DNA of 64,000 bases, taken from NCBI RefSeq assembly GCF_009017415.1, contig NC_092403.1, positions 1,674,001 to 1,738,000 on the forward strand, given 5' to 3'. The notes beneath the pieces are model-generated. The model was not told the DNA's origin and did not search any database. It saw only the letters and a program-made list of their open reading frames with translations. Position numbers and translations under genes: made by a program. Shown here piece by piece: positions 48,188 to 60,171 of this stretch; the stretch's first letter is position 1; the number at the start of each line of letters is the position of its first letter. Origin of the DNA: Aspergillus flavus. Lineage: Eukaryota > Ascomycota > Eurotiomycetes > Eurotiales > Aspergillaceae.

Positions 48188-48629
48188 ACGAGCTCTGTGG
48201 TCCGATTTATATGCTCTGGATATGCGGTAGGAGACATCTGCCAAATGGCTCACATGCCTCGGTTGTCCATTTCCGAAACGAGAAATCGTCGCGAGCTCCA
48301 GAAATGAGGAGAGGCGATGGCGGAGATTATATTTTCAAAGCTTTCGGCAGTGACAGTGACTTTAGGGGGATCGTCCGAACCGACAGTCTGGGGAAAAGGC
48401 CGAGGATCTGATTTCTAGCCTAATTTCTGCTGTGCCGAAGATCGTCTGTGGGGTCTATCCTTACCCAATCCAGTAATCGTTGCGATCCCTCACATGAAGA
48501 CATGAAGTGAAACTCTACTACCCCTTCCGATGAAGTATTCTCGCAATAAATATAGAGAGGGCTTGTGCTACAAGGTACATGGATCATACGACGGTATGAC
48601 AGGCTCCCACCAGCAGCAATCCAGTCACC
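48188..48629. promoter_or_regulatory. bidirectional promoter of the BVMO and esterase genes
   Basis: Divergent 442-bp region. It includes ATCGTCCGAACCGACAG (48370-48386) and CCGAAGATCGTC (48436-48447), which share ATCGTC, and an AATAAATATAG-type TATA near 48545-48555. No literature motif is claimed. Confidence 0.45.
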
Positions 48630-49872
48630 ATGCTCAACACTGCAATCCCCCTTTCCCTCGCGGAGAAACTTGACTTTATTCCCGCCCTGGTGTCACTTTG
48701 TGCCACTGTCGTGTGGGCAATGTTCACGGGATTATGGCGTTCATCATCCTATCCCAAGAGCTGGCTCCTACATGTCGGATATGCCGCGTTCCGGAAAGCA
48801 ACCAGTCGACTCTCCGTTGCACAAATGCAGTATGTAGCTTCCCTTTTATAAATATGTCTATCGGGCGTGACGATCACTGACCGCACAGATATGTGATGCC
48901 GCCGACTAATAAGATTTATGATCAGTATGTGCGCAAGTCCAGAAAAGTAGCAGACACTGTAGACTTGGGCCATGGTGCATTGGGCCACTGGATTGGAGAC
49001 CGCAATGCTGATAATGTCCTGATTTGGTATCACGGTATGTTGTACTACGGGACAAGCATCATACTTTCCCTGTTATGCATGCTAACAGCCACAGGCGGTG
49101 GATTTGCCCTCCCAGCGAACTTGGGCTATTTCAGTTTCTTCACTCGCCTAATCGCGGACAGTGGCCGTGCCAATAAATCCTTGGCGGTTTTCAGTCTCAC
49201 ATACACACTGGCCCCCCATGCAACATATCCCACACAGATTCGCCAGGCCGTGGAAGCGTTGCGGTATGTGGTTGAGCAGACCAAATTTTCACCAGGCCAC
49301 ATTCTCTTGGGTGGTGATTCGGCAGGAGGGAACCTGGTCGGCGGCGTCTTGTCCCACTTGGCTCATCCCCACCCTGCTATTGCCCCGGTGAACCTCTCCG
49401 AGCACCTCCGCGGCGCGGTCATGATCGCTCCGTGGACATCAATGGAGACGGACTTTTCGGGACAAGAGATCGATTCTCGAGGGGATTTGATCACGCCTGC
49501 AGTAGCAGGACCATGGGCCAGCGCCTACCTGGGTACCGCCAAGCGTGATTACTACACCGACTTATCTACTGCGCCAGCAGACTGGTACTCCACGTTTCCG
49601 GTGCAGAAGATTTTAGTTTGTGCCGGAGGAAGCGAGATTCTTTTCCCAATCATCCAGGATTTCGTGAAGAAACTAAAGGTAAGCTTTTTTTTAGCCTGCG
49701 ATAACAGCGGGACGTCTTTATCTAACCTGAGCAGGAGGGCTTCCCGGGTGTGGAGTTGTGTGTTGGCCAGCGGGAGGGCCATGTCGCCCCGATCTACAAT
49801 TTGTATATCGGGGACCAGACTGAGACGGAGCAGGGGAAGAGAGTCAAGAGCTGGTTGAGAGAGACTCTGTAG
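48630..49872 (+). CDS. alpha/beta hydrolase (HSL-type esterase, membrane-anchored), four exons
   Basis: An esterase of the alpha/beta-hydrolase-3 group, similar in layout to fungal steryl-acetyl or hemiacetal-acetate esterases. The N terminus has a hydrophobic anchor (FIPALVSLCATVVWAMFTGL). Introns follow AQMQ (48832-), WYHG (49034-49095) and DFVKKLK (49680-). After splicing, YHG-GGFALP gives the HGGG oxyanion hole; ILLGGDSAGGNLVGGVL contains the nucleophile Ser in GDSAG; VCAGGSEILF probably has the acid (Glu) and GQREGHVAPIY the catalytic His. Without the last splice the frame would miss that His; the correct end is TAG at 49870-49872 (VKSWLRETL). It shares a promoter with the BVMO, so hydrolysis of the BVMO-made ester is an attractive role. 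Confidence 0.9.
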
Positions 49873-50228
49873 ATACGACTTGAATGTTTATGATTTCTGT
49901 TATATACGCTGTCAACTTCATGAACGAACATCCTTATGAATCAGCCTACGGAGTAATATAGTTGGTTTCTAATTGTATAACACGCGCACTTTTATAGTAC
50001 AAGATATCTTAGCTATGAAATTTCATTTGACTGGCTAAAATGCCACCCGTGGCTTAGACATATATATGATCCCGAGGGATACTCGGTCTACAGTTATAGT
50101 TTTGGGAGTACTACACTGAAAGCTACTGCAAATTCCAATGCTTTATACAGATGGTGGTATTGGTATGTCTAAGTTACTCGAATATACATAGCATGAACAC
50201 ATTAAATTAATTCAACACCCGGGTTCAT
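49873..50228. other. convergent intergenic region
   Basis: AT-rich 3' flanks of the esterase and the SDR gene. Nothing else was seen. Confidence 0.45.
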
Positions 50229-51399
50229 TTACAGGCCCTTAGCCTCCTGTACATCCCGCAAAACCCTCAGATCTTTTGACCCCTTTCCGCGAGCAGCCTC
50301 CTGCAACCAGGAAGGGAATGCTCTGATCAGGCTAATCACACTAAAGTGGCTTGGTATAATAACCTGTCCGCTGCTCTGGGTGAGGATCTGTTTTACAACA
50401 GCAGCAGATATCATTTCCGTCGTGAGGATGGGCCCTCTGAACTGGTGACCCACGTCGGTCAAGATCTTAATCATTGGGGTCTTGACCCAGTGAGGGTGGA
50501 TGACACTGCAACTATTAGCACCTCTCCCGGCACCCCGAATGTATTCAGAATACATAAACAAAAAGAGGAAGAAAAGCAAAGAAAGAAAAAGAGAAAATAC
50601 AGAAGAGAACATACCTAGTCCGAACTTTGGGAGCCTTATACCAGAGCCGTAATTCCTGGCCCAATCCCTCGTGGAATGCCAACGCACTCGCCTTGGTGCA
50701 ACAGTAATCGACTATTTCACCTAGCGCCACAAAACTAGCCATGCTAGCAATTGTAATGACATGTCCATGGTTTTGCTTGATCATGCTGGGCAGGAATTCG
50801 CGCACCATCAGGAAATGCGACACTGTGTTGACCTCGAAGGTTTGTCGAATCTTGGCCTCCGGTTCATCGAGGATGCAACCGTCATGTCCGACGCCCGCAT
50901 TGTTGACTAGCACGGTGGGATCGCCGTGCGTTGCTCGGATCTTCTCCGCTACATTGCGAATGTTCTCTGACGAGGTGATATCCGCTTTGTAGAAAGCGAC
51001 GTTGGATGCTACAGCTTGTTAGCTTGAATACTCTCGATTGCCCCTTCGAGCAGTCAGGGACATACGCAGTTGGAAGGATGGCTCTTGGATATCTAGTATC
51101 ACTACTCGAACCCCAGCCTTTGCGAGATCTTCCATTATTTGCTTGCCAATGCCACTGCATCCGCCGGTGACCAAGACCAGCTCGCGCTCATTTTGCCAGG
51201 GTTTGGCGCGTTGCCAGTTATTCGCTGCCCAATAGCCCAGCGAGCGGTTGGCCTTACTTATAATGCCTAGAGCCAGAAACGCTGTCAAAGCTTTCGGTAC
51301 CAAAGGGTGAAGCAGTACATCTTGTGCCTGAGGGGGGAGGTGCTCGAGGGCCGTCTGGCCCCAGTGGCGAAGAAGTTGGAGAGATTGATCGAGAGACAT
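50229..51399 (-). CDS. classical short-chain dehydrogenase, membrane-anchored (17-beta-HSD11/RDH-like), about 350 aa
   Basis: An NAD(P)-dependent alcohol dehydrogenase/ketone reductase of the classical SDR group, probably on ER or lipid-droplet membranes. The start ATG at 51399 gives a N-terminal segment with a hydrophobic helix (LVPKALTAFLALGII). ELVLVTGGCSGIGKQIM is the cofactor motif (TGxxxGxG), TVLVNNAGV the NNAG motif, and the active site holds Ser (TIASMASFVA) and YCCTKASALAFHEGL (YxxxK). Introns follow PSFQLR (acceptor CTGTAG) and KVRT, and a further alternative short intron lies just before the C-terminal exon (SVIHPHWVKTPMI). Length and order match the retinol/hydroxysteroid dehydrogenase-like SDRs. 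It lies between the esterase and the P450, divergent from the latter. Confidence 0.9.
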
Positions 51400-52305
51400 G
51401 GTTACAGAACTAGTAAATCGGAATATTGACAAGAACAGCGCTTGGAAGTACTCGGGATCATTATAACTTATATGTACATGTTTATATATACGTACTATAC
51501 TGAATATAAGCATAACAACAGCCAAGGACCAATGACCGAGGTACTCACAAGGGCCTTCGGTGCGACGATTTTTGCCCCATCCGGCAAGGGTTGCGAACGC
51601 CGATCTGTACCAAGTGGAGAAACACAAAATCACCGAAGAATAAATCCCTGACTCCTGAGTCGCGAGCAAAACGGCACCGAACCATGTTCGCGAAGATTAC
51701 CTTACCTGACATTATCCTGCACATCATTGTTGGGGTTGGGGTTCACAACTTCACATGGATGGTGAGCAGCGGCCTTTCGAGCTCCCCGCGTAGCGCATCA
51801 TCTTATGTCTTATGCATCCTGCATGACCCTGGAACCATGAGTGGAGCAGCTCTTTTTCTAGAATCAAGCCGATCGTCTATGTCCTTATAGCGTAGAGGTG
51901 CAGTTGACAATCGAGCTAGTCATCGTTATGGTAAAACCCCAAAATATCACAGGGTCATGACGCACGTAGCGGAGTCGCAAAATTAGGGCTATGGGTCCTG
52001 CATTCATAACTTTCAGACATGACTTGAAGCCTCAACATGAATGTGTCGCTTTGTCTTATCCACTAGGCATCCACTTCGGCCCATGGCTTGTAGTCAATAG
52101 TAGAAGCTAGATATTAGGCACTGGCGTTATCATGTGCCCCTCCAACCGAGGTCAATATGTCGATCCGCGGGGCCTTTCAATTTAGAAGCGTTAGCTTTAC
52201 ATCATTAAGTGGACACCATAATATAATTCTCTCCCCTTACCCCAGATTGTTGGGCTCCTGAGCCTGCTGTGTTTTCACTGTCGGCTAAGGGATTTGCACT
52301 CCATC
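51400..52305. promoter_or_regulatory. divergent region between SDR and P450
   Basis: About 900 bp holding both promoters. A short frame at 51684-51761 begins with ATG and codes for 26 mainly hydrophobic residues ending before a GTGAGC donor; it could be an upstream exon of the P450 but no clear join was found. TATATATA-like runs lie near 51480. Confidence 0.4.
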
Positions 52306-54106
52306 ATGGACTTGATGCTCGCCCTCATTACTCTTTCTCTCGTCGAAGGTTTCCTGCTGCAGCGCACAGTCTTCGTGGATCTCACCTTCCGTACTGTTAC
52401 GCTGAGCTCCGTGGGAGTCAATCTTGTGCTTTTAACCATCTGGAACACCTTGATCTATCCTTATTTTGTCACTCCATTGCGCCATCTTCCAACAATCTCG
52501 GTAGCTCACACCGCTTATCACCATGTCTGGAGACAAGTAGCTAACGGAGATAGGGCAATCTCAACAATGCCCGTATTGTTTTCGATGATCCCCGTGGCCG
52601 TCTGCCGTTGGAGTGGATGAAGACTGTTCCCAATGAAGGCCTAATCCACTTTCGCGATATCGTCAATCGTAGCTACCTATTGGCTACCAATCACCAGGCC
52701 TTGCTCGACATTATGAGCACCAACACCTACGATTTTGAAAAGCCCTGGCGGGCGCGCGACTTCCTCGCCCGTATTATAGGGTTCGGACTAATTCTGTCAG
52801 AGGGCAGTGCGCACAAAAAGCAGCGCCGCGCTTTGACCCCATCCTTCAATGTGAAGAACATCAGAGCACTATATTCATTGATGTGGGAGAAGACTGGGCT
52901 CTTGATGGATGAGCTGGAGAAACAGATAAAACAGAATCCGATGGATGGTACTAATGCGCAGAGCGGGGAGGGAAAGATTGAGATGAGTGTCTGGGCAAGG
53001 TATCCTTACGCTCAGCTATCGTGATGAGTATACCTCACTGACACATACTAGTCGGCTTACACTGGATATCATCGGGCCAGCCGCCATGGGTCGCGACTTT
53101 CGCTCCCTGCACAACCCTGAGAATAAAGTGGCTGACAGTTTCCTGGCTATCTTAGAACCGACCAAGGAGAAAATGGCCTTCTTGGCCGTCAATTTTGCTT
53201 TGCCACAATGGTTTGCACGTCGCATCCCCTGGCGCTTGAACAAAGTAATCAATGATGAGACCGGGTTTCTGCGCGATCTGTGTAGAGACATCGTTCATGA
53301 GAAGCGGGCTTCCATCACAGCTACAAAGGCGACGGCCAAGGAGCTTGAGGCCGACATTCTTGGTACCATGATGTTGGGCGGCGACTTCACAGACGACGAG
53401 TTGATCGACCAAATGCTAACCTTCTTAGCTGCTGGGGTATGTCTGCCCCTATCTTGAGCACAATGCCACGTGAAACTAACATGGTTTGCAGCACGAAACC
53501 ACCGCGAGTGCCTTCACCTGGGCCTGCTATCTTCTCACCCTTTATCCTGATGTCCAGGAGCGCCTTCGTACCGAGATCCGTGAGCGCATCCCATCCGGCA
53601 ACCATCCTATCACCTGGAGCGACCTCGAGACTCTTCCGCTCCTCAACGGGGTGTGTCAGGAAGTCCTTCGTCTGTATCCTACTGTCCCCATGACTATACG
53701 TGAAGCTGTTCGGGACAGCGTGGTAGCTGGGAAACACATTCCCAAGGGGACCCGGATCCTTCTGTGCCCATACGCCATTAACCGCAGCCCAGAGTTCTGG
53801 GGCAATGACGGGGAAGAGTTTAGGCCCGAGCGGTGGATCGACACTGACAAGAATGGTCAGCTTGTTACTAATAATACCGGCGGAGCGTCGACAAATTTCG
53901 CACAGATTACTTTTCTCCACGGACAGCGCTCATGTATCGGAAAGGATTTCGCCCGGGCTGAATTGCGTTGTGCAGTCGCTGGTGTCGTTGGCCGTTTCCG
54001 GTTCGAGATGCAGAACCCTAAGCAGAAAATTCATATCGCAGGTGCTGTGACGACTAAGCCGGTGGAGGGGATGCATCTGAGGATGAGTAGGGTGGATGAC
54101 TGGTGA
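52306..54106 (+). CDS. cytochrome P450, CYP4-like, 546 aa
   Basis: An ER-bound P450 of the group that resembles CYP4/CYP52 fatty-acid and alkane hydroxylases. Exons are 52306-52500, 52554-52999, 53052-53436 and 53492-54106 (1641 bp, phases consistent). The N terminus has two hydrophobic segments. SEGSAHKKQRRALTPSFN is the C-helix WxxxR-region equivalent (HKKQRR..PSF, typical of CYP4). The I-helix AAGHETTASAFTW is split by an intron right after AAG, the K-helix QEVLR (ExxR), PERW the PERF-type motif, and FLHGQRSCIGKDFARAEL the haem loop with Cys ligand. The likely reaction is C-H hydroxylation of a lipophilic chain or terpenoid. Divergent partner of the SDR. Confidence 0.92.
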
Positions 54107-54205
54107 TAATGCCTTTCTTGCAATGTGTTAATGATATGTAACGATATACGGTTTGTTTTCAGGGCTATATAGGGCAGTTGAGCTGCATCTTAATGTTATT
54201 TATAT

Positions 54206-56154
54206 CTAAGCTTTTATTCCCATTCTGTGGGAGTGGTTATGATTATGAGAATGTCCATGGCCTAAGTGCTCACTGATCCGATGCTTTCCTTTTTCTTGCT
54301 CAGGCTCATCCTCTTCCTCCAAGGAAGGCCATTCCTCCCATCCATCTTCCCAAGTCTGCATCATCTTTTCCTGCCTCTCTTCTTTAGATAATCTGTTCTT
54401 CTTCATAATGCCCTCCCATACTTTCATCTCCCGATCGTTCAACAAGCATTCGTTTAGCAAGTCCGTAATAGCACCCGTTTCAATCCCTTCCCCAATGAAG
54501 ACGATTTCTTGTCGTCGATCTCCCCATGGCCCTTGAAAGTCATCCTCAATGGACTTTCTTACATCTGCATCTTCCGGCCATGCCTCGTCTGGTACCTCCG
54601 CGAACCAAGGTCCACCACACCCAATGGTGAGCATGCCACCGGCTTGGCTCCATTCGCCAAATTGGTAAGGGCGAGTGGCAAGCCAGAAGAAGCCCTTAGA
54701 GCGTAAAATGGGACGGAGGACAGGATGAGAGCGTCTGTTTGAAAGAATTTCCTGAGGATCTAGCTGGGAAAAGTCCTCCATTTCGACATCGTCGTCCTCC
54801 TCGTTCTCTTCCTCGTCCTCAGCTTCATTTCCGTTATCTTCTTCCTCATCTTCATCATCGCCTTGTGTTTCGACATTTTGGAGGACAATGAATTTGTCAT
54901 GTATCAAACTGAAAAGTCGCCGCGGGTGGAATGGGCGTCGAGCTTTGTACACGAAATTGTTGATGCCGTACCTGCTTAGTTGTTAGGCTTGATGAATTGG
55001 AAGGAAAAGGGTTAACGAGCGTCATACTCAATGGTTTCAGGAACAGGAGCCAGCCTTTCCCCATTGCCAGTTTCCCTCTTGGTCATTTCGTGCAAACTCC
55101 TCAACCACCCGGCACCTGATGCCGCTTTGAGAAAGTTGAATCTTCCCGTGTCCAATATCTCATTGACATTGACCTTTGAATAACTTGTTTCGAGTACCTT
55201 GGCGTCTGGGTTAAGGAGCTTTAAAATCGACCTGATCCTCTCGCGAGTTTTCTCGTCAACAGTCTCGACCTTGTTGATGATAATTACGTCCGCGAATTCG
55301 ATCTGATCCACCATCAGATCAGAAATGGTTCTTTCGTCTTCAGGAATAACCTCTCCGCCATAGCGATCAGAGAGAAACTCCGCTGTGTCGAAATTGGAAA
55401 GAAGGTTAAAGGCGTCGATGACGGTAACGGTTGTGTCAAGTTTGGCTAGTTTATGCAGGCCTCCTAATTCGACACTGTCGATAGGTTAGTCCACTCATCG
55501 ATGACTTTAGACACAGAGGATGTGGGATATAGATACATCTGGTTGAGGATTTTCTTCCCCTCTTCGTCAGCAACGTCTGCCTCAAGCATCGCAGCGCTGA
55601 ACTCCGCCGTGAAGGTCTCTGCGACCTGCATTGGCTCGCTAATCCCTGTGCTCTCAATCACGACATACTGCACGTCGTCCTGCTTCGTAAGTCGGGCTAG
55701 TTCTTCCAACAAGTCCCCGCGTAATGTGCAGCAGATACATCCATTTTGTAGTTGAATGAGGTTTTCCTTTGTCTGGGACACGTGGTGGTTTTTGATGAGG
55801 GTTGCGTCTATGTTTAGACTGTACGATGGGTCAGAATGGGCTAATGTGTCCTTCTTGGTGAAGGGGTATTCATTGTGATACTGTGGCAAGCACGTACCTG
55901 CTCATGTCATTAACAACGACAGCAATCTTAAATCCATGGTCTGACTGTAGAATATGTTCCAGGAGCGTTGTCTTTCCACTACCCTGTTTACACCATCATT
56001 AGCCTCCTCCTGGGACTCGTAAAGGGGTTATAGATGCTTGTCGTACCAGAAACCCCGAGAGAAGTGTGACTGGAAGTTGTCGACAGCCTTTGGCTCCATT
56101 GATGTTGTTGGGCACAGGAAAGGCGAGAGTTTCTGGGCCCGAGTTGATCGTCAT
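54206..56154 (-). CDS. CobW/COG0523 GTP-dependent metallochaperone with His-rich tail, about 580 aa
   Basis: A GTPase of the CobW/COG0523 family that delivers zinc (or a related metal) to target proteins. Start [15 protein letters not shown] at 56154. The first two short exons make [15 protein letters not shown] (Walker A), and after two introns come NDMS-LNIDA, then [15 protein letters not shown] with the diagnostic CxCC metal motif. [14 protein letters not shown], and [11 protein letters not shown] (the NKxD-equivalent guanine-binding motif is NKVE) follow. Further exons hold [29 protein letters not shown] and a long acidic insertion ([20 protein letters not shown] region, 30 or more acidic residues). 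The C terminus is [14 protein letters not shown], a metal-binding tail. The gene has at least five introns; I did not fix the exact lengths of all of them. Confidence 0.92.
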
Positions 56155-56787
56155 ACTGGCAGGTTATTAAGTAGTCTCGTGGCATAGGGCTAAAGTCACA
56201 AAGGAGCTAAGATTTAAAAGAAGAAGAAGAAAAAGAAGAAGGCTCTCAATCACCAGATCCTATGTACAAATATTTATATACTGGTATAGATACTCACCCC
56301 CAAGGTTCACAGCTATACATAGAGATATAATTTATCATCGTGCTTGTGATTGGTCTATGAGACAAGGTCTCCATTCCGACTCCAAAGGTACTCCATCCGT
56401 GCCCTAAAAAAGACGTCTTGCAAGGTACCTGTATTCGCGACTAGCACAAGGTCCTCACCCTTAACCGACCAATTGCAAGGATTAATAAATGACTGATGAC
56501 AAAAACGCGTTACTATCATTGTCATTGGCTCCGGCAGTTTTCTATACATGGTATGTATCGCGTGAACATTGGAAGAGTTTTTATCGCTACGTACCTTGTG
56601 GGAACGACCACTCACCAAGTAGGCCCAACGGCAACTGAGTCGTGTCAAAGCCGACATGAAAATGGGGAAGAGAAAGTGGAAAGACATAGTTCGGTAAGGG
56701 GAGAAATCAGAAAGCCAAGGGGAAATGGAAAGATATTTGATATTACTTGGTCTGAAATTCATATCTTTCGCATGACTAGTCTGCACT

Positions 56788-58317
56788 TCAGTCGGCTGAA
56801 GCCTGACATTCTACCCCAATGTCTCCTTGAACCCCTTCACAGACAATCTCTGGTGGACTCCCAGCAGGACTAGTCAGATTAATGTTCTTCAATTGAATAT
56901 CCGAGCACACCGCATTTGGCGAACACACAAGATCGGCCACCACCTTTCCATTCTTGCCGGACGATGTTCCAGAGATATTCTCGAAGAGAATGTTGGTCAC
57001 ATTCACCTGGGAGGGGTACTGGGCACATTCCGCTGCCTCAATATCAAAATAGCATTGATCCAGGACCACCGGGGCGTCAGTATTCTCAATACGGATGTTT
57101 TTGTACGTGATGTTGTTGATTCGCCCATAGCCCACGTCCTGGCCAGCCCACGCTTTAAGACGCGCACCGTTCTGCCGTTATTAGCAATGACATCGCACCG
57201 GGTATCATCTTCAAGCAGACTTACCTGCCCATTCAACAAGGTTACATTCTCAATGTAGGCGTGCTCGATGATGTCCATTACCCCTGGATACTGCCCAATA
57301 CTGCCCATGCTAACCCCATGGGTGTTGTTGCACAACAAGTTCTGCACGAAGATGTTGGTGGTGTTTGGCTTGGGCGAGAAGCAATCATCTCCGACGTCAA
57401 CCCGCGTATTTGTGACCGTCAACCCGTCAACATTAAGTGAGTCAAAGCCGTCGCTATTTTTAGGTAAGGCCTAGTTTGCCGATTAGTAAACAGGAGGGTT
57501 GGGTCCAGACGAGACAGAGAGAGAGGCCCACTGATTTATTTGTAGAAAATGCATGGATGTAAACGTCATCAAATGAGACGTCCTTTGACTGGATGAAAAA
57601 ATTGGTCCAGCAAGGTGAGTTCAACTGCGTGATGCCTTCAACAGAAATCCGGGTTGCGTTTTCAGTCAGGAAGAGGATTGGACGATAGTACTCATTGTCG
57701 GGATCCTAACACCATTAGCAAGGTCCCTTAATACCTATGATATTCAGGGATTTTACCAAAATTTCCTGCCCTGCAAACTCGTTGTACCATCTCTGGCCGT
57801 TTCCGTTCAACAAGCCAGTTCCAAAGATCTTGATATCTTTCCCGCCCCAGCGCCAAAACGTAATAGATTTCTGGAAATCATAATAGAAATTGTTCTCTTG
57901 CCAGTAGGAGACGTCATCCGTAAACTGTTACATCAGCGGGCTTGTTACAAAACATGGTTTCAGGCACCAAAGAATATATACCTTCAATTCTCCATCTAGT
58001 TGCACCTCAATGTCGTCTAAGAATGTCAGGTCAAGCTTTCTACCAATCACATACTTCTCCCCTTTCTTGAGAAGAAGTCGTCCCCCGTGGTTAGCATGCT
58101 TGATACCCCAAAGGAAGTCCCTCGATACATCATCCGTATCATTCCGGGAAGGTCGAATAGTTATTGTGCGACGGTCATGGTACTTGTCATGATGGCCACC
58201 AACACGCAGTAAGGCCCTTGTGTCGCTCTCTGGGATGATCTGTGCTCCAGGGATAAGCCGGTCAACCGCGATGCTGCTGACTGCGCTCGCAAAGAGAGTT
58301 GCAAGGAAGAACTTCAT
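56788..58317 (-). CDS. secreted exo-polygalacturonase, GH28, about 440 aa
   Basis: An extracellular pectin-degrading enzyme removing galacturonic acid from chain ends. The ATG at 58317 begins a signal peptide (MKFFLATLFASAVSSIAVD). After several introns, GH28 motifs appear in order: NSDGFDS, VGDDCFSPKPN, NNTHGVSMGSIGQYPG and GARLKAWAGQDVGYGR, giving the three catalytic Asp (NSD, DD), the His and the Arg-Leu-Lys (R-x-K) substrate site. The last exon has VVLDQCYFDIEAAECAQYPS and TSSGKNGKVVADLVCSPNAVCSD, a set of Cys typical of exo-PGs of the PgxB/PgxC sort. The intron before NSDGFD joins AFSTNKS to ALPKNSDGFD. Several N-x-S/T sequons support secretion. Expected inducers are pectin and galacturonate. 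Confidence 0.92.
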
Positions 58318-59343
58318 GCTGCTGGTAGTTGATATGATCCGTACAGCTCGACGGTTGTGCACCTTTGACGTCCGACGACAGGCCCCTTTTATACGACTCA
58401 ATATGTCAATCGCTTCTATCACCCAAACCTCCAAGCAAATCAAATCCCAAGGAACCCAACGAGCAGTTTCTCCGCCTGTAAGATAGCTCCGTTTCTGACT
58501 TCCTCTGTTTCCAAGATATCAGGATCCACCTCCGGAATTACCGTGCCATCAAATGCTTCCCCACATCGCGGGGGATATGATCACAATGCGATGTCGAAAT
58601 ATCTGGGGTCTGGGGTATAGTTTGTTATGGAGCTCTAGGCTAGCCAGAATTTCGCCGGGTGGGAGGAATTTTATACTTCCACCAATCGGATATTCTTCAT
58701 ATCGCACTTGTTGCAAAATGAAGTCCCAACGTGATAATCACCTAGACATTATACAACTGTGGGAAATTGAGCGTTGTCCCCCAATACCGCTAATTTGTTG
58801 ATTTGCGGCATGCTACAATTTTTCCTGGAGGGGATGGCTTTATTAATTCGGTTACTACCAAGTAAAACGTCGTTAGTGAATGGAGACTAAACAACCAAGA
58901 GCAAGGAGAAAGCATCAAACCAACTAAATATCACACCAGTACGAATATAAATATGAATGACTATATCAAAATAAAATCGAAGGTGCCCAGCTATCTATCT
59001 CAGACGCCTTAGCGGGACGATTCAGGTACCATTCATTCTAAATCCTAACTAGGCAAATAATTACTCCAGCCGACAAATATCGGAAGTTGCTATTGGAGTC
59101 ATACCAGTGGCCCATAATCCACAGAAGATCATTTCCTTCAACAAACAACAGCCCCACAATCCGAAAGGATCTAATTTCATGGACTCAATGGAAACTTTGG
59201 AAAGTTCAAAACGCTCGTATCGACCTCCAGTTACCCGCAACTGATCAACACATCTGCATTGTGATTCCTTGTAATCTTGGTCCTTGGTGGCATTAAGGGA
59301 AAGATCCAAGTTGAAGAGGAAGATTTCTGAAACTTGAGTACGA
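58318..59343. other. intergenic region
   Basis: About 1 kb between the exo-polygalacturonase start and the MAPEG 3' end. Repeated A/T-rich stretches; no gene supported. Confidence 0.45.
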
Positions 59344-59955
59344 TCACAGTTTCTTCGAGGCAAACCAAAAAGCGGTGAAGCAGCAAATATTGCCTGACCA
59401 CCAAAAGACCGAACGAACAAAGCTCAGTTTGAGAGACTCAATGTACTTGTAGCAGAACCCGAACGCCAGCCGTGATACCGCATACCATAGTCCAATGCGG
59501 TTAATAATATCATTGGACACACCCGCGTGAAGAGCGACAAGGACTAGGCAGATCAGTATGCATCGCGGTCAAATCACCATGTTGGGCAAGGACCATACTT
59601 GCAGCTACAAATAATGGGTAATGCTCCGCTGAATTGGCCATGATGGCTTCCTGCCGCTTGAGTCGATTCAAGGTTTGCCGTGTGATCTTGCCTGATTGTA
59701 CGGCTGCCTCTCCAAATTTGGCAAGGTCTTCGCGAGGGGCCTGGTTGTGATCGATACCGAGCTTCAACTTCTCCCGCCGCGTGCTAAATACGCCAAATGA
59801 TATGAGCCAGTTGGCCAGCAGATAAGCCACGGCATGGTTGGAGGCCTGTCCCCCGGGAGGAGCCTGAAGACCAAGAGTAGTCAAGATGGCCCTGTTAGTG
59901 TTAACTTTGCAGCGACCGACATATATTAATGCAGATCATTCCACACTCACGACAT
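59344..59955 (-). CDS. MAPEG-family membrane protein, 172 aa, first coding exon of 5 bp
   Basis: MAPEG proteins are small four-helix membrane proteins; members include microsomal glutathione transferases and leukotriene C4 synthase. Exons are 59955-59951 (ATGTC only), 59891-59578 and 59543-59344 (519 bp). SNHAVAYLLANWLISFGVFSTRREKLKLGIDHNQAPREDL is the first block; EAIMANSAEHYPLFVAASMVLAQHVLVALHAG holds the family's N-x2-E-x2-P-like core (NSAEHYPLF); RIGLWYAVSRLAFGFCYKYIESL follows. The last splice uses a CCTAG acceptor before TCCTTGTCG. The 5-bp first exon is needed because no ATG occurs in the open frame; GTGAGT and AACAG give a perfect match, so MSAILTTLGLQAPPG is the likely N terminus. 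Role inferred: conjugation or peroxide reduction of lipophilic compounds. Confidence 0.85.
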
Positions 59956-60171
59956 GCTGAGCATATATAAATTGTCGTCTATCAGAGTTTGGGTTCGGAG
60001 GGGTACCTAGTATGATCTAGGGGAGGTAGGAAGAATGGCCCTTACAACAATAACAACAACAATGCCAAAAGATCGGCGGGCCAGTGCCATCGATGACTCA
60101 TCAGGCGCCCAGCGCACGTGCGTCAACTATCAACTATTAAGTAAACCATTCATCTGCGTTCAGGAGAACAT

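Noticed and set aside
51684..51761. Short ATG frame ending at a GTGAGC donor upstream of the P450
   Set aside because: It could be an extra N-terminal exon, but the P450 has its own ATG at 52306 followed by a proper membrane anchor and I found no convincing acceptor joining the two.
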